Below are positions 47,850-57,028 of a stretch of 64,000 nt of DNA, in pieces. The position numbers and the translations under genes were made by a program. The notes under the pieces were generated by a model. It saw nothing but the letters and a program-made list of their open reading frames with translations, had not been told where the DNA came from and searched no databases. Origin of the DNA: Candidatus Vondammii sp. HM_W22 (lineage in GTDB: Bacteria > Pseudomonadota > Gammaproteobacteria > Chromatiales > Chromatiaceae). The number at the start of each line of letters is the position of its first letter. Within the stretch, counting starts at the first letter, position 1. The stretch covers positions 558,001-622,000 of the forward strand of contig NZ_CP099567.1 of the NCBI RefSeq assembly GCF_022530855.2, written 5' to 3'.

Positions 47850-48065
47850 ATGAGCCAGCATCCAGCCAACCTTGAAACCAGTGATCGCCTCAAGCGCGTC
47901 TATGACTTGCTATCCGGCGGCCGGGAACACTCCACCATGGCCATCATCCAGGAGGCCCAGGTCTGCGCCGTCAACAGCATCATCGACGAGCTGCGCAACA
48001 ACGGTGTGGATGTACGCTGCCGGAAAGAAGGTCGGCTGTTTTTTTACAAGCGGTGGGATCTATGA
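47850..48065 (+). CDS. Hypothetical phage protein, winged-helix-like
   Basis: 71 residues. LKRVYDLLSGGREHSTMAII and SIIDELRNNGVDVRCRKEGR, ending in FFYKRWDL, fit a small winged helix whose wing is the last hairpin. The GGGATCAACTG before the ATG offers a weak ribosome site. Confidence 0.55.
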   Translation: MSQHPANLETSDRLKRVYDLLSGGREHSTMAIIQEAQVCAVNSIIDELRNNGVDVRCRKEGRLFFYKRWDL

Positions 48066-48192
48066 GAATGCAGATGACATTGAAATTGCCATCACCAAAG
48101 CTGGAGAGGCTGCTGGATATTTTGTTGAGCCGCTGGACGTGGTGAATGCTGCGCTCAACGCAAAGAATGGGCTGGTAGAGAGTGATGGGTAA
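48066..48192 (+). pseudogene. Orphan coding fragment without start
   Basis: YENADDIEIAITKAGEAAGY, then FVEPLDVVNAALNAKNGLVE, is protein-like and acidic, but has no start codon or ribosome site of its own and lies one frame off the gene before it. Probably the end of a phage gene whose beginning was lost, or the frameshifted end of the preceding gene. Confidence 0.35.
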
Positions 48193-48597
48193 CGGTAAGA
48201 AGTGGACCGAGGCAGAAAAGATGCTTCTACGGCAGCAGTATTCCGATACACCAAGCCACGAATTGGCCGTGCAATTCCAGCGCACGGTTTGCCAAGTCTA
48301 TTCCGAAGCGAATTCTATGGGGCTGAAAAAATCCGAGGAATATCTGGCCAGCCCTGCGGGCGGGCGTCTGCAGCCAAGCAATGACAAGGGAGGCAAAACC
48401 CGATTCAAGCCCGGTCATCAGTCGTGGAATAAAGGTATTAGTTATAGGGCTGGCGGGCGATCAGCAGAGACCAGGTTCAAACCCGGTCTACGCGGCAGCA
48501 AGTGGGTTCCTATCGGTTCCGAGCGCATCACCAGGGATGGCTACAGCCAGCGCAAGATCAGCGATACCGGCAACACACCGTGCGATTGGGTAAGCCG
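48185..48597 (+). pseudogene. Phage HNH-endonuclease-like gene, 5' part, fused to tape measure
   Basis: MGNGKKWTEAEKMLLRQQYS, then LAVQFQRTVCQVYSEANSMG, KTRFKPGHQSWNKGI, AETRFKPGLRG and WVPIGSERITRDGYSQRKIS follow the N-terminal Myb-like and linker part of the HNH proteins found late in the Mu-like early region. The sequence breaks off after NTPCDWV, just where the HNH zinc motif would follow, and runs in frame into the tape-measure gene. The break marks a large deletion. Confidence 0.78.
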
Positions 48598-48607
48598 AAA
48601 CCGACCG

Positions 48608-50140
48608 ATGAGTGATGCACTTAACCTGGCCCTGACCATTACCGCCGCCGACCTGTTCAGCGGCGTGATGCGTAAGTTCGAGAACCGTATTACCGGCGCG
48701 GGTGGGGCCGCCCGACGGGTCCGCAAGGACTACGACACAATGGCCACCTCGGTGAACCGGGGCATCAAGTCGCTGGCGGTGGGCGGCTACATCGTCGCCA
48801 AGATGCGGCCCGGCATAGCGGCGGCGGCCGCCCTGGCCACCTATGAAAAACTTGACCCGGTGCTCACCGGAAAGGCGCTGATCGGCATCGGAACCCCGTT
48901 CAAGATCGCCGCCTCCGGCTATGCCGATCTGGCGGATCAGATCTCCCGTGCGGCCTCAGCCTCTACCGCCGAGATCGCCGAAGCGGCCAAGTATGCCGCC
49001 GGGCCGCTGGCATCGATGCAGCGCTCATCCAGCGAGATGCTGACCCTGATCGCGTTGATGGCCCAGCAGGGCGTGAAGGGTTTAATGGCCGGAAGAACTT
49101 CTTTTTGAAGGCCGCAGAGCAGCAGATGTTCAGGAATGCCAATGGTGAACTCAAGAGCACGGTCGAGATTATCGAGATCCTGCGCAAGAAGACCGATGGC
49201 ATGGGGGGGCACAGCGCAGTGGCATTCTGACCAAGGTGTTCGGCCAGGAAGGCTTGCCGGTGGCGTTGGCTCTGCTCCAGAAGGGCGAGAAGAGCTTTGA
49301 GGATATTGTGCAGTCGATGCACGATGCGCAATCGTTGTCCGATAAGCTCAATGAATCCATGAAGGGCCTGAACCGGCAGATCGACAGCCTGGGCGGCACC
49401 GGCAAATCCACGCTGGCGATATTGTTTCAACCGGCCCTGGAGCCACTGACCGCCGTTATTGGAAAGACCAACGAATGGACGGCGGCACTGGGCAAGGCTG
49501 CGCTGGAAAATGAGAACGTCGGCAAGGCGGTGACCTATGGTACGGCGGCCGTGGGTGGCGGGGCCATCGCTTACGGGGTCGGAAAGCTGTTCCAGGGCGG
49601 CCTGGCCGGCCTGCGGGTGATGAAGGGCCTGAAGGGCTTGGGCGGTGCCGCCGCCGGGATCGCCACCGGCGTGGCCCCGGTGTTCGTCACCAACTGGCCG
49701 GGGGGCGCCGCCGGCGCGGCGGGCGGCATGGCTGCCGGAGGCGTGGCGGGGAAGATCTTCTCCCGGGCCAAGACCACCCTGGGCCTGTTGGCCTCCACGC
49801 CGCTGTCAAAGCTGTCGATGTTCGGGGCGGGGCCGGTGCCGCCGGGTATGGCATCGGCACGCTGATCGATCGCCAGTTGCTGAACAAGACCGAGACCGGA
49901 CTGCAGATCAAGGACGCCATCGGCGAGGGCATTGCCCACGTGCTGGCGTTCTTCGGCAGTGACGAGGCCCGGCAGGCCATTGCCAGAAATAACCAAGCCG
50001 AACTGGGGCGCGGTGAGGTGGTGGTGCATGTGCGGCCCGAGAAGGGTGCCGAGGCGCGGGCCGATCGCCCGCACCCGGGTGGAACCCTGAGGCTGGAGGT
50101 AGAGACGGAAGCTGGTGTTAGAGTAGGAGGGGCTTGGTGA
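48608..50140 (+). pseudogene. Tail tape measure protein (Mu gp42-like), three frameshifts
   Basis: Starts MSDALNLALTITAADLFSGV, the typical opening of Mu-type tape measures. Breaks fall near 49080, at a seven-G run (49203-49209) and near 49845 in a GC-rich run. The joined pieces give about 510 residues: central TM or glycine-rich stretches (GTAAVGGGAIAYGVGKLFQG, GGAAAGIATGVAPV) and a C-terminal part (IKDAIGEGIAHVLAFF, then LGRGEVVVHVRPEKG). Tape measures set tail length, and here it would be short. With no sheath or tube genes left, it has no partner. Confidence 0.85.
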
Positions 50141-50142
50141 TG

Positions 50143-50508
50143 TTATTCAGCGGTGAAGCCGCTACAGCCAAACGAGGCGCTGTTTATGCGACTGCAAACA
50201 CGCGGCTGCTTTGGATGCCAAAAGTCTGCAACAATCTCAAACGCCTTGCCATCCAACTCCATGTAACGCAGGCTCAGCTTGTTGAACTCGTAATCTCTGC
50301 GCTTTCGCTGCTCCGGGCTCATCGTTTCTTTCTTGGTGTGAAGCCGGAAGGTCAGGCGACCGGCATCAAACAGGCAGGTGAAGCCAACATCCATCCGGGA
50401 GACCTGATCGCATTCATAGGCAAACACAATGCCCCGTGGCGTGGTGGGTTCACCTGCCTGGGCGGCGGCGCTCAGCAGCAGGGCGGCGATAATCCCGATG
50501 TAACGCAT
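50143..50508 (-). CDS. Antisense secreted small protein inside the tail module (moron candidate)
   Basis: 121 residues on the strand opposite to all phage late genes. Signal peptide MRYIGIIAALLLSAAAQA with cleavage before GEP. The mature protein has four Cys (AYECDQ, FTCLF, RVCSR, FGCSG), suggesting two disulfides in the periplasm. A strong ribosome site AAGGAG stands 9 bases before the ATG. The plus-strand reading of the same DNA (50134-50553) is less protein-like. Host-expressed cargo genes of this kind often alter the lysogen's surface; the exact role is unknown. Confidence 0.7.
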   Translation of the reverse strand: MRYIGIIAALLLSAAAQAGEPTTPRGIVFAYECDQVSRMDVGFTCLFDAGRLTFRLHTKKETMSPEQRKRRDYEFNKLSLRYMELDGKAFEIVADFWHPKQPRVCSRINSASFGCSGFTAE

Positions 50509-50549
50509 GTTGAAGACTCCTTTATTTCCTGTTCAGGCCGGAGTGTAGC

Positions 50550-51755
50550 ATGAGCTGGCGGGATACACTCAAGTCCCGCAGCGAGGGTAGCGCGGCCATG
50601 ATGGGCCGCTTCCGCTCCGCTCGCTTTGTGGTACCCAACTCGGATGCGACGATCGGACGACGCAACGAGGTGCATGAATACCCCCTGCGCGATCTGCCCT
50701 ATGTGGAAGACCTCGGCCGCAAGGCGCGGCAGTTTCAGGTGGAGGTATTCGTGGACGGCCGGGTGGCCGACGGCGGTGATTACCTTACTGCCCGGGATGC
50801 GCTGATCAGCGCTCTCGAAGAGTCCGGCTCCGGCACGTTGGTGCATCCCTGGTACGGTACGCTCACCGTCAGCGTGACCGAGGCCAACGTGCATGAGTCC
50901 ACCCGCGAGGGCGGTCGGGCCACCTTCCGCCTGACCTTTATCGAGGCGGGTGAGCTGCGCTTTCCGACTTCTGGCAGGGACACTCAGGTGGCCGTGGACC
51001 GGCAGGCGGATGCAGCCGTCGCCACGGCGGGCGATGACTTCAGCGAGGTGTTCGACGTGACGGGTTTGCCGGGGTGGAGCGAGGCGGAGGTGGTGGCGGA
51101 TCTCTATACCACCCTGACGGGACTGGAGAACCAGGTGGATGGCGTGTCTGCCGATATCGCGGACCAGATCCGCCACCCGGCCGGGATGGCCACCCGGCTG
51201 ATCGGCAGTGTCCAGCGCCTGGGCGGGACGGTGTCTGAACCGCAACGCGCCCTGCAGCTCTACAGCGCCCTGTTCGGTACCGGTGATGATGCGCCGAGCG
51301 TACCCGCCACCACGGCCACCCGCCGCCAGCAGGCGGCCGGCAGTGCCGCGCTGCATCGCCTAGTGCAGCAGGTGGCGGTGATCGAGGCGGCTCGCGCATC
51401 GAGCCGGGCCGACTACGCCACCCGGGACGAGGCCCTGGCCACGGCAGCCAGACTGCAGGATGCGCTGGACGACCAGATGGAGGTGACCGATCCGGTGACC
51501 GGGCGGCCGGTGGGCGATGCGGTGTATGACGCGCTGCTATCCTTGCGCACGGCGGTGACCACCGACCTGCGCGGCCGGGGTGCCCGCCTGCCGGAGCTGA
51601 CCACTTATACCCCGGCAGCGACCCTGCCGGCGCTGGTGGTGGCCCACCAGATGTATGGCGATGCCGAGCGGGCCGAGGAGATCATTTCACGTAACGGTAT
51701 CCGCCACCCCGGGTTTGTGGCGGGGGGCGAAGAGTTGGAGGTGCTGAATGGCTAA
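50550..51755 (+). CDS. DNA circularisation protein N (Mu gp43-like)
   Basis: 401 residues, intact. MSWRDTLKSRSEGSAAMMGR opens it. DLPYVEDLGRKARQFQVEVF and ALEESGSGTLVHPWYGTLTV are diagnostic of the Mu N / DNA-circulation N-terminal domain, which is a tail hub component. It overlaps gene P by 8 bases. The moron before it interrupts its link to the tape measure. Confidence 0.92.
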   Translation: MSWRDTLKSRSEGSAAMMGRFRSARFVVPNSDATIGRRNEVHEYPLRDLPYVEDLGRKARQFQVEVFVDGRVADGGDYLTARDALISALEESGSGTLVHPWYGTLTVSVTEANVHESTREGGRATFRLTFIEAGELRFPTSGRDTQVAVDRQADAAVATAGDDFSEVFDVTGLPGWSEAEVVADLYTTLTGLENQVDGVSADIADQIRHPAGMATRLIGSVQRLGGTVSEPQRALQLYSALFGTGDDAPSVPATTATRRQQAAGSAALHRLVQQVAVIEAARASSRADYATRDEALATAARLQDALDDQMEVTDPVTGRPVGDAVYDALLSLRTAVTTDLRGRGARLPELTTYTPAATLPALVVAHQMYGDAERAEEIISRNGIRHPGFVAGGEELEVLNG

Positions 51756-52634
51756 TTTTCTGAAACTGATGGTTTTATGCTCGCCGGAGGGGTCCCATGC
51801 CTGACCATCGAGGGGGAGCTGTACGGCGGCTGGAAGGAGATCAGCCTGACCCGTTCGCTGGATATCTTCGCCAATACCTTCGACCTGACCCTGACCGACA
51901 ATCAGGCAAGCCAGGCGCGCACCGTCAAGCTGGGATCGCCCTGCTAGGTGCGCATCGATGGGGAGACCCTGATCACCGGCTACGTTGACCGCATCCGCCC
52001 CCGCCACGATGGGCGAAGCCGCAGCCTGACGGTGTCGGGGCGGTCGCAAAGCGGTTTGCCAAACTTTTAGGCATCGCAGTTTCATCGACCGTGGAAACAA
52101 GCCCGGTCTTGGTATCCGCGATTGCTGAAGGTGAAACCGTATTCGAATACCTGGAGACACTGGCCAGACAGCAGAGTGTGCGCCTGGTCACTGATCCTAC
52201 CGGGGACCTGGTGATCACCCGTGCCGGCATAGAGTGCGTAGGTACGGCGCTGGTGCTCGGCGAAAACATCGAGGAGGCGGAGGGTGAGTTCAGTCACCGC
52301 GACCGGTTTAGTCATTACTACGTCACCGGACAGCGTGCCGGTAATAACACCTGGCCCGACGACAAGCCGGAGCTGGCGGCGCAACGTCCACTATGGCCGG
52401 TCCCGGCAGGCCACCTACACGGTGACCGGCTGGCGCCACAAGGACGGTCTCTGGTCACCCAACACCCGGGTCCGGGTGCTGGATGAGTGGATGGGCTTCA
52501 ACGATGAGTGGCTGATGATCGGCACCGTGGAGTTCGTGCTCGATGCACGAGGCCAGCGCACCCGCCTGACCGTGATGCCGCCCGAGGCTTACGATCTGGT
52601 GCCGCTGCCGGCCGAGGATGGGGGTGACTGGTGA
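51748..52634 (+). pseudogene. Baseplate hub protein P (Mu gp44-like), stop codon and several frameshifts
   Basis: Recognisable in pieces: MANFLKL at the start; LTIEGELYGGWKEISLTRSL and FDLTLTDNQASQ in a second frame up to a TAG at 51944, where VRIDGETLITGYVDRIRPRH continues; then KRFAKLLGIAVSSTVETSPV and LVLGENIEEAEGEFSHRDRF after another shift; finally YTVTGWRHKDGLWSPNTRVR and WLMIGTVEFVLDARGQRTRL. At least three frame changes and one nonsense codon. This is the hub of the contractile tail baseplate and it cannot be made here. Confidence 0.85.
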
Positions 52635-53084
52635 GCGAGTCCGCCATTCGCCGTTTGACCAACCCCATGCGCCGACGGCTGAGACTGTTGGTGAGCCGTG
52701 CCGTGGGGCGTCTGGTGGACCCCTCCACCCTGCTGCAGACCCTGCAGCTGGAACTACTGCGCGGTGAGTTGCTGGATGGCGTGGAGCATGTCGAGGGCTA
52801 CGGCCTGGGCACTCCCGCCCGCCGGGTTTGAGGCGATCAGCGCCAGCCTGGGCGGTGATCGTGGGCACACCGTCTGTCTGTCTGCTTTTCATCGCCGGTT
52901 CCGCTTGCAGAACCTGGCCCCCGGCGAGGTCGCCCTGTACACCGACGAAGACCAGAACGGTGGCCACCGCATCCGGTTCAAGCGCGGCCAGGAGATCCAT
53001 CTGGTGGCGGGGGCTTCATCCATTGTGATGACCCCGGCCGGGATCACGATCACTGCGCCGACCATCGATATTGTGAAGGGGTGA
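52631..53084 (+). pseudogene. Baseplate spike protein (Mu gp45-like), frameshifted
   Basis: First frame: MRRRLRLLVSRAVGRLVDPS, then LLRGELLDGVEHVEGYGLGT, ending early at 52831. The continuation (FEAISASLGGDRGHTV, then LAPGEVALYTDEDQNGGHRI and beta-helix-like ITITAPTIDIVKG) is in another frame from about 52820. The break is in a CCCGCCCGCCGGG run. Joined length about 150 residues. gp45 trimers form the membrane-piercing spike; the PAAR gene next door would cap it. Confidence 0.82.
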
Positions 53085-53086
53085 GC

Positions 53087-53352
53087 ATGTACGGAGTGGC
53101 ACGCAAATCAGTTGACAGCGCCGGGGGTGCCCAGCTCAACGGCGGGCAGGGTTTCGTCACCATCGATGGCGCTCGGGTGGTGCTGCTGGGTGACCCGGTT
53201 CAGGGCCACGGAGAGGGCGGGCACGCAGGTCCGGTGATGGCAGAGGGTAGCAGCTTCGTCCGGATCAACGTGGTGCCGGTCTGCCGGGAAGGCACCTGGC
53301 CAGTTGTGGTCACGCCACCACCGGCAGCGATTACGTGAGGTTGAGCGACTGA
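53087..53352 (+). pseudogene. PAAR-domain spike tip protein, C-terminal frameshift
   Basis: GARVVLLGDPVQGHGEGGHA and GPVMAEGSSFVRINVVPVCR form the PAAR repeat. The open frame ends in an unrelated tail, while one frame away the expected ending HLASCGHATTGSDYVRLSD leads to a stop at 53350-53352 that overlaps the next gene's ATG. The single-base break is near 53290. About 88 residues when joined. It would sharpen the gp45 spike. Confidence 0.78.
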
Positions 53353-53801
53353 TGGATCTGGCAATTACCTACAACGACCGTGAGCTGACCTTCGCGCCAG
53401 CGGTGGAGAATGTCGATCTGGCCACCGAGTCCGGACTGCGCTCTGCGGTGCTGGTATCGCTGTTCACCGATCGGCGGGCTGCCGACGATGACCCGTTGCC
53501 ATCGAGTGCGCTGGATCTGCGCGGCTGGTGGGCGGATGCGTGGCCCGAGATGGAGGGTGATCTGGTCGGCTCACGCCTCTGGCTGCTGAGCCGAGAGAAA
53601 CAGACCGCCGCCGTGCTGCACCGGGCGCGGGAGTATTCCGAGGAGGCGCTGGCCTGGCTGATCGAGGACCATGTGGCCACGGCAGTAGCGGTCAGTGCGG
53701 AGTGGATACGGACCGGGGTGCTGAGGCTGCAGGTGGCTATCACCCTGGCCGATCAAACCCGATTTAAAGACGTTTTCAACTATCAATTACAGGCTGCATA
53801 A
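53352..53801 (+). CDS. Baseplate protein gp46-like (GPW/gp25-type role)
   Basis: 149 residues, ATG 53352 overlapping the corrected PAAR stop. LATESGLRSAVLVSLFTDRR, then LDLRGWWADAWPEMEGDLVG and SRLWLLSREKQTAAVLHRAR, is the phage GP46 family. The end (TRFKDVFNYQLQAA) is complete and the next gene follows at once. Confidence 0.9.
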   Translation: MDLAITYNDRELTFAPAVENVDLATESGLRSAVLVSLFTDRRAADDDPLPSSALDLRGWWADAWPEMEGDLVGSRLWLLSREKQTAAVLHRAREYSEEALAWLIEDHVATAVAVSAEWIRTGVLRLQVAITLADQTRFKDVFNYQLQAA

Positions 53802-54875
53802 ATGGCATTTAACAGGCCCACATTACAAACCATTGTCCAGCGCATCCAGACGGACATCGAGAGCCGTCTGGCGGGGACCGACCCGCGTCTGCGCCGGTCG
53901 GTGCTGGGCGTGCTGGGACGGACATTAGCCGGTGCGGCACACGGCCTGCATGGCCATCTGGATTGGCAGAGCCGGCAGATCATCCCGGACACCGCCGAGG
54001 CGGAGATCCTGGACCGCTGGGCCAGCTGGTGGGGTGTCAGCCGCAAGCCCGCCGCAGCGGCCACAGGCAATGTCACCTTCACCGGTACGGATGGCGGTAC
54101 CATCCCCGCCGGTGCCACCCTGCAGCGTGCTGACGCTCTTGAGTACACCACGAGTGCCGAGTGCATCATCACCGGCGGCACTGCCACGGTGGCGGTAACC
54201 GCATCCAGTGCCGGGCAGGATACCAGCGCCGTTGGCGGGGTGGCGCTATCGTTGGTATCCCCGGCTGCCGGGGTTCAGAGCACGACCACGGTAGCCACCG
54301 GTGGCCTGACCGGCGGCGCCGACGAGGAGACCGATGCGGCTCTGCGCGATCGCCTGCGCGCACGGGTACAGAACCCGCCCCACGGCGGCAACTCGGCTGA
54401 TTATAAAGCTTGGGCGCTGGAGGTGGAGGGCGTGACCCGCGTCTGGGTGTTTCCCATGTGGCTGGGGATCGGCACGGTGGGTGTATTTTTCGTGCGGGAT
54501 GATGATGCCGGTTTTATTCCCGACGCAGGGGAGGTACAGACGGTGCAGGATTACATCGATGCGCGGCGGCCGGTGACGGCGGACCTGATAGTCATCGCCC
54601 CGATCGAGTCGGCGGTGGATATAACCATCCGGATCAACCCGAATACGACCGCCGTTCAAATGGCTATCGAAGCGGAGCTGACCGATCTGTTCCGGCGCGA
54701 GGCATCGGTGGATGATGGCGCCGGATCTGGCACCATCCTGATCTCCCACATCCGCGAGGCCATCAGCCGTGCCGATGGCGAGTTTGACCATGTCCTGGTC
54801 ACCCCGGCGGCTGATGTCGCGTTCTCGGCCGGTAAGATCGGCTCCCTCGGCAACATCATCTGGCAGGCGCTGTGA
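53802..54875 (+). CDS. Baseplate wedge protein, J family (Mu gp47-like)
   Basis: 357 residues, intact. MAFNRPTLQTIVQRIQTDIE starts it. IIPDTAEAEILDRWASWWGV, the beta-rich TGTDGGTIPAGATLQ and GADEETDAALRDRLRARVQN are the classic baseplate-J marks. Overlaps gp48. Confidence 0.94.
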   Translation: MAFNRPTLQTIVQRIQTDIESRLAGTDPRLRRSVLGVLGRTLAGAAHGLHGHLDWQSRQIIPDTAEAEILDRWASWWGVSRKPAAAATGNVTFTGTDGGTIPAGATLQRADALEYTTSAECIITGGTATVAVTASSAGQDTSAVGGVALSLVSPAAGVQSTTTVATGGLTGGADEETDAALRDRLRARVQNPPHGGNSADYKAWALEVEGVTRVWVFPMWLGIGTVGVFFVRDDDAGFIPDAGEVQTVQDYIDARRPVTADLIVIAPIESAVDITIRINPNTTAVQMAIEAELTDLFRREASVDDGAGSGTILISHIREAISRADGEFDHVLVTPAADVAFSAGKIGSLGNIIWQAL

Positions 54876-55480
54876 TGGCCACCACAACCGACTATAAAGC
54901 TCAGCTGCAGGGACTGCTCCCACCGGGCCGCCTGTGGGACGCCCTGCGCGAAGACGGCAGCTTGGCCGACCAGTTGCTGGCCGCCCTGGCCGAGGAGTTC
55001 GCCCGTGTGAATGACCGTGCCGAGTCGCTACTTAACGAGGCCAATCCGCGTGCCACCTATGAATTGCTGGCCGAGTGGGAGGCATTCGCTAACCTGCCGG
55101 ACACCTGCACCGGCAGCACCCTGACACTCCAGGAGCGCCGGGCCGTGCTGGTGCAACGTCTGACCGCCACGGGTGGGCAGTCGGTGACCTATTTCCAGTC
55201 GGTGGTCAAACGTCTGGGCTACACCGTCGAAATCACCGAGTACAGGCCGTTTATCTGCGGCATCAGCCAATGCGGTATGCAAGCGCTGAACCCGCCCAAG
55301 ATGCGTTTTGTCTGGCGGGTACGCCTGACGGACCCACGGGTTACCTATTTCCGCTGCGGCGAGTCACAGGTGGGAACAGATCCCCTCTTGAAGATCAACC
55401 GCGCAGAAGACCTTGAATGCGTGCTGCGCCGGGTGAAACCGGCTCACACATCCCTGTTTATGTCCTACGAAGGAGCCTGA
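54875..55480 (+). CDS. Tail protein gp48-like (DUF2313/YmfQ family)
   Basis: 201 residues from ATG 54875 (GTG 54872 directly before is also possible). LQGLLPPGRLWDALREDGSL, then LLNEANPRATYELLAEWEAF, then a Cys-containing FICGISQCGMQAL and the closing VLRRVKPAHTSLFMSYEG identify the family. It links the baseplate to the fibres. Intact. Confidence 0.92.
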   Translation: MATTTDYKAQLQGLLPPGRLWDALREDGSLADQLLAALAEEFARVNDRAESLLNEANPRATYELLAEWEAFANLPDTCTGSTLTLQERRAVLVQRLTATGGQSVTYFQSVVKRLGYTVEITEYRPFICGISQCGMQALNPPKMRFVWRVRLTDPRVTYFRCGESQVGTDPLLKINRAEDLECVLRRVKPAHTSLFMSYEGA

Positions 55481-55483
55481 ACC

Positions 55484-56188
55484 ATGGACTATATACCACC
55501 CGTTGGAGGTGCCGCCGATGCCCCATACATTGACGGCAACCCCAACACCGGCACCGAGGGCAGCATCCCGCCCGCAGCAGCCATCGAGCACCCCATGCGG
55601 GAGATCGTCAACGCCATCACTGCCCTGGGCGGCGAGGCGGATAGCGGGAACCTTACCCAGCTTGGGGCGGTAATCGCGATGGCTATTGCGGCGGGGGAGT
55701 CGCCCGGCGTACCAACCGGCACGGTGATATCCGGCTATTACGCCTCGGCTCCAATGGGGTATATCGAGACCGCCGGCGTAGAGCTGCTCCGCACAACTTA
55801 CGCGAATCTCTACAACCACGCGGCGGCTGAGGGGCTGATCGTACCCGAGGCCGCCTGGCAGGCAGGCGAATACGGCATGTTCAGCAATGGGGATGGTGCC
55901 ACGACATTCCGGACACCGGACCTGCGCAGCGAGTTTCTACGGGGCTGGGATCATGGGCGCGGACTTGATGGCGGGCGGGCGCTGGGGTCGTTGCAGTCCG
56001 ATCAGCTGATAAGTCATGATCACGCCATTTATCAGCGTACTAGTGTAGATACGATGCAAGCCGGTACCAACACTACACAGAACACTCTACAGGCGACCAG
56101 TGATAATAATGATAAACTGACCGCTGCTACGGGCGGTGCCGAAACCCGGCCCCGCAACGTCGCAATCATGCACTGCATTAAATACTAG
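55484..56188 (+). CDS. Tail fibre protein with collar domain
   Basis: 234 residues. The N-terminus (PPVGGAADAPYIDGNPNTGT, then HPMREIVNAITALGG) joins the baseplate. The C-terminal collar domain has GATTFRTPDLRSEFLRGWDH and GGAETRPRNVAIMHCIKY, shared with Mu S and related fibres. It is much shorter than Mu gpS (504), lacking a long shaft. Position three bases after gp48. Confidence 0.88.
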   Translation: MDYIPPVGGAADAPYIDGNPNTGTEGSIPPAAAIEHPMREIVNAITALGGEADSGNLTQLGAVIAMAIAAGESPGVPTGTVISGYYASAPMGYIETAGVELLRTTYANLYNHAAAEGLIVPEAAWQAGEYGMFSNGDGATTFRTPDLRSEFLRGWDHGRGLDGGRALGSLQSDQLISHDHAIYQRTSVDTMQAGTNTTQNTLQATSDNNDKLTAATGGAETRPRNVAIMHCIKY

Positions 56189-56197
56189 AAGCACATC

Positions 56198-56362
56198 ATG
56201 TCGGCACCTATCTACCACAGTTACCACCACGAAACCGGCGAGTACCTAGGGCCGGTTACCGCCTCACTCGACCCGCTGGAGACCAAACTGGCTGGACAGA
56301 CGATCTATATGCGCCCTCCCGCTCACGCTGCGGCTGATGCCCCTATTGGGGCGGCTGAGTGA
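56198..56362 (+). CDS. Small tail-fibre-associated protein, 54 residues
   Basis: MSAPIYHSYHHETGEYLGPV opens it, with a stop at 56360-56362. The YHHETGEYLG block is typical of the start of tail fibre assembly proteins. It may once have been continuous with the next gene. Confidence 0.55.
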   Translation: MSAPIYHSYHHETGEYLGPVTASLDPLETKLAGQTIYMRPPAHAAADAPIGAAE

Positions 56363-56365
56363 GAG

Positions 56366-56791
56366 GTGGACATCTACATTAATGGCGTATGGACGCTCGT
56401 GCCAGATCATCGGGGTACCATCTACTGGTTACCCGATGGCTCGCGTCATAAGATCACTGATCTGGGTATCGAGCCGCCTATCGAGACACTGACTGAGGAG
56501 CCTGTGATTCTTCCCCCCGAGGCTGAAACCATCGCGGCAATGGAACGTGTAATCGAATCCTACATGGATGCCATCGCCCAGGGACGACGCTGGGACAACC
56601 GCTGGACCTGTGTCGCTCGCTCAGGATATCCCAACGCGTGGCAGTCGGAGGCAGCCGCATATGGACAGTGGATGGACGCGTGTTGGGCGTATGCGTTCCA
56701 GGTACAAACCGATGCACAGGCCAGCAACCGGACCGTGCCGACTGCCGAGGAGTTGATCGCCGAACTGCCGACGATGGTCTGGCCAGATTAG
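56366..56791 (+). CDS. Tail fibre assembly-like protein
   Basis: 141 residues, GTG start at 56366, which follows GAG directly and has no obvious ribosome site, so coupling to the previous stop (3 bases away) is likely. GVWTLVPDHRGTIYWLPDGS and the later RWDNRWTCVARSGYPNAWQS, QVQTDAQASNRTVPTAEELI are seen in phage tail-fibre chaperone-like proteins. Intact. Confidence 0.7.
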   Translation: MDIYINGVWTLVPDHRGTIYWLPDGSRHKITDLGIEPPIETLTEEPVILPPEAETIAAMERVIESYMDAIAQGRRWDNRWTCVARSGYPNAWQSEAAAYGQWMDACWAYAFQVQTDAQASNRTVPTAEELIAELPTMVWPD

Positions 56792-56827
56792 AAAGGCACC
56801 CCTTCCTGAAGTGAACCGAGGCTCACA

Positions 56828-57028
56828 GTGACAAATATCAGATGTGGTCATTGCAATAAATTATTAGCGAAAGGTGACGTAAAAAAATTACAAATTCAGT
56901 GTCCTCGATGTCGGACACTTAACCATATAGAGGGTCAAGGAACCCCCAGCGAGAACGCCATGAGCGTCAGCAGCAAAGGCGCAATTTATGGAGTTCAATC
57001 ACAACAATATCAAGCTGATCAAGACTGA
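56828..57028 (+). CDS. com: Com-like zinc-finger translational activator
   Basis: 66 residues. IRCGHCNKLLAKGDVKKLQI then QCPRCRTLNHI is the C-x2-C...C-x2-C finger of Mu Com, with the same CNKLL core. Mu Com binds the mom mRNA and opens a stem that hides its start site. Here the com frame overlaps the start of a DNA methyltransferase gene by 41 bases, the place mom has in Mu. A short stem (ACGC/GCGT around 56954-56965) lies just before the methyltransferase ribosome site. Confidence 0.88.
   Translation: MTNIRCGHCNKLLAKGDVKKLQIQCPRCRTLNHIEGQGTPSENAMSVSSKGAIYGVQSQQYQADQD

Noticed and set aside
50134-50553. Plus-strand gene opposite the secreted small protein
   Set aside because: The minus strand has a perfect ribosome site and signal peptide. 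The plus-strand protein has neither and lacks phage tail features.
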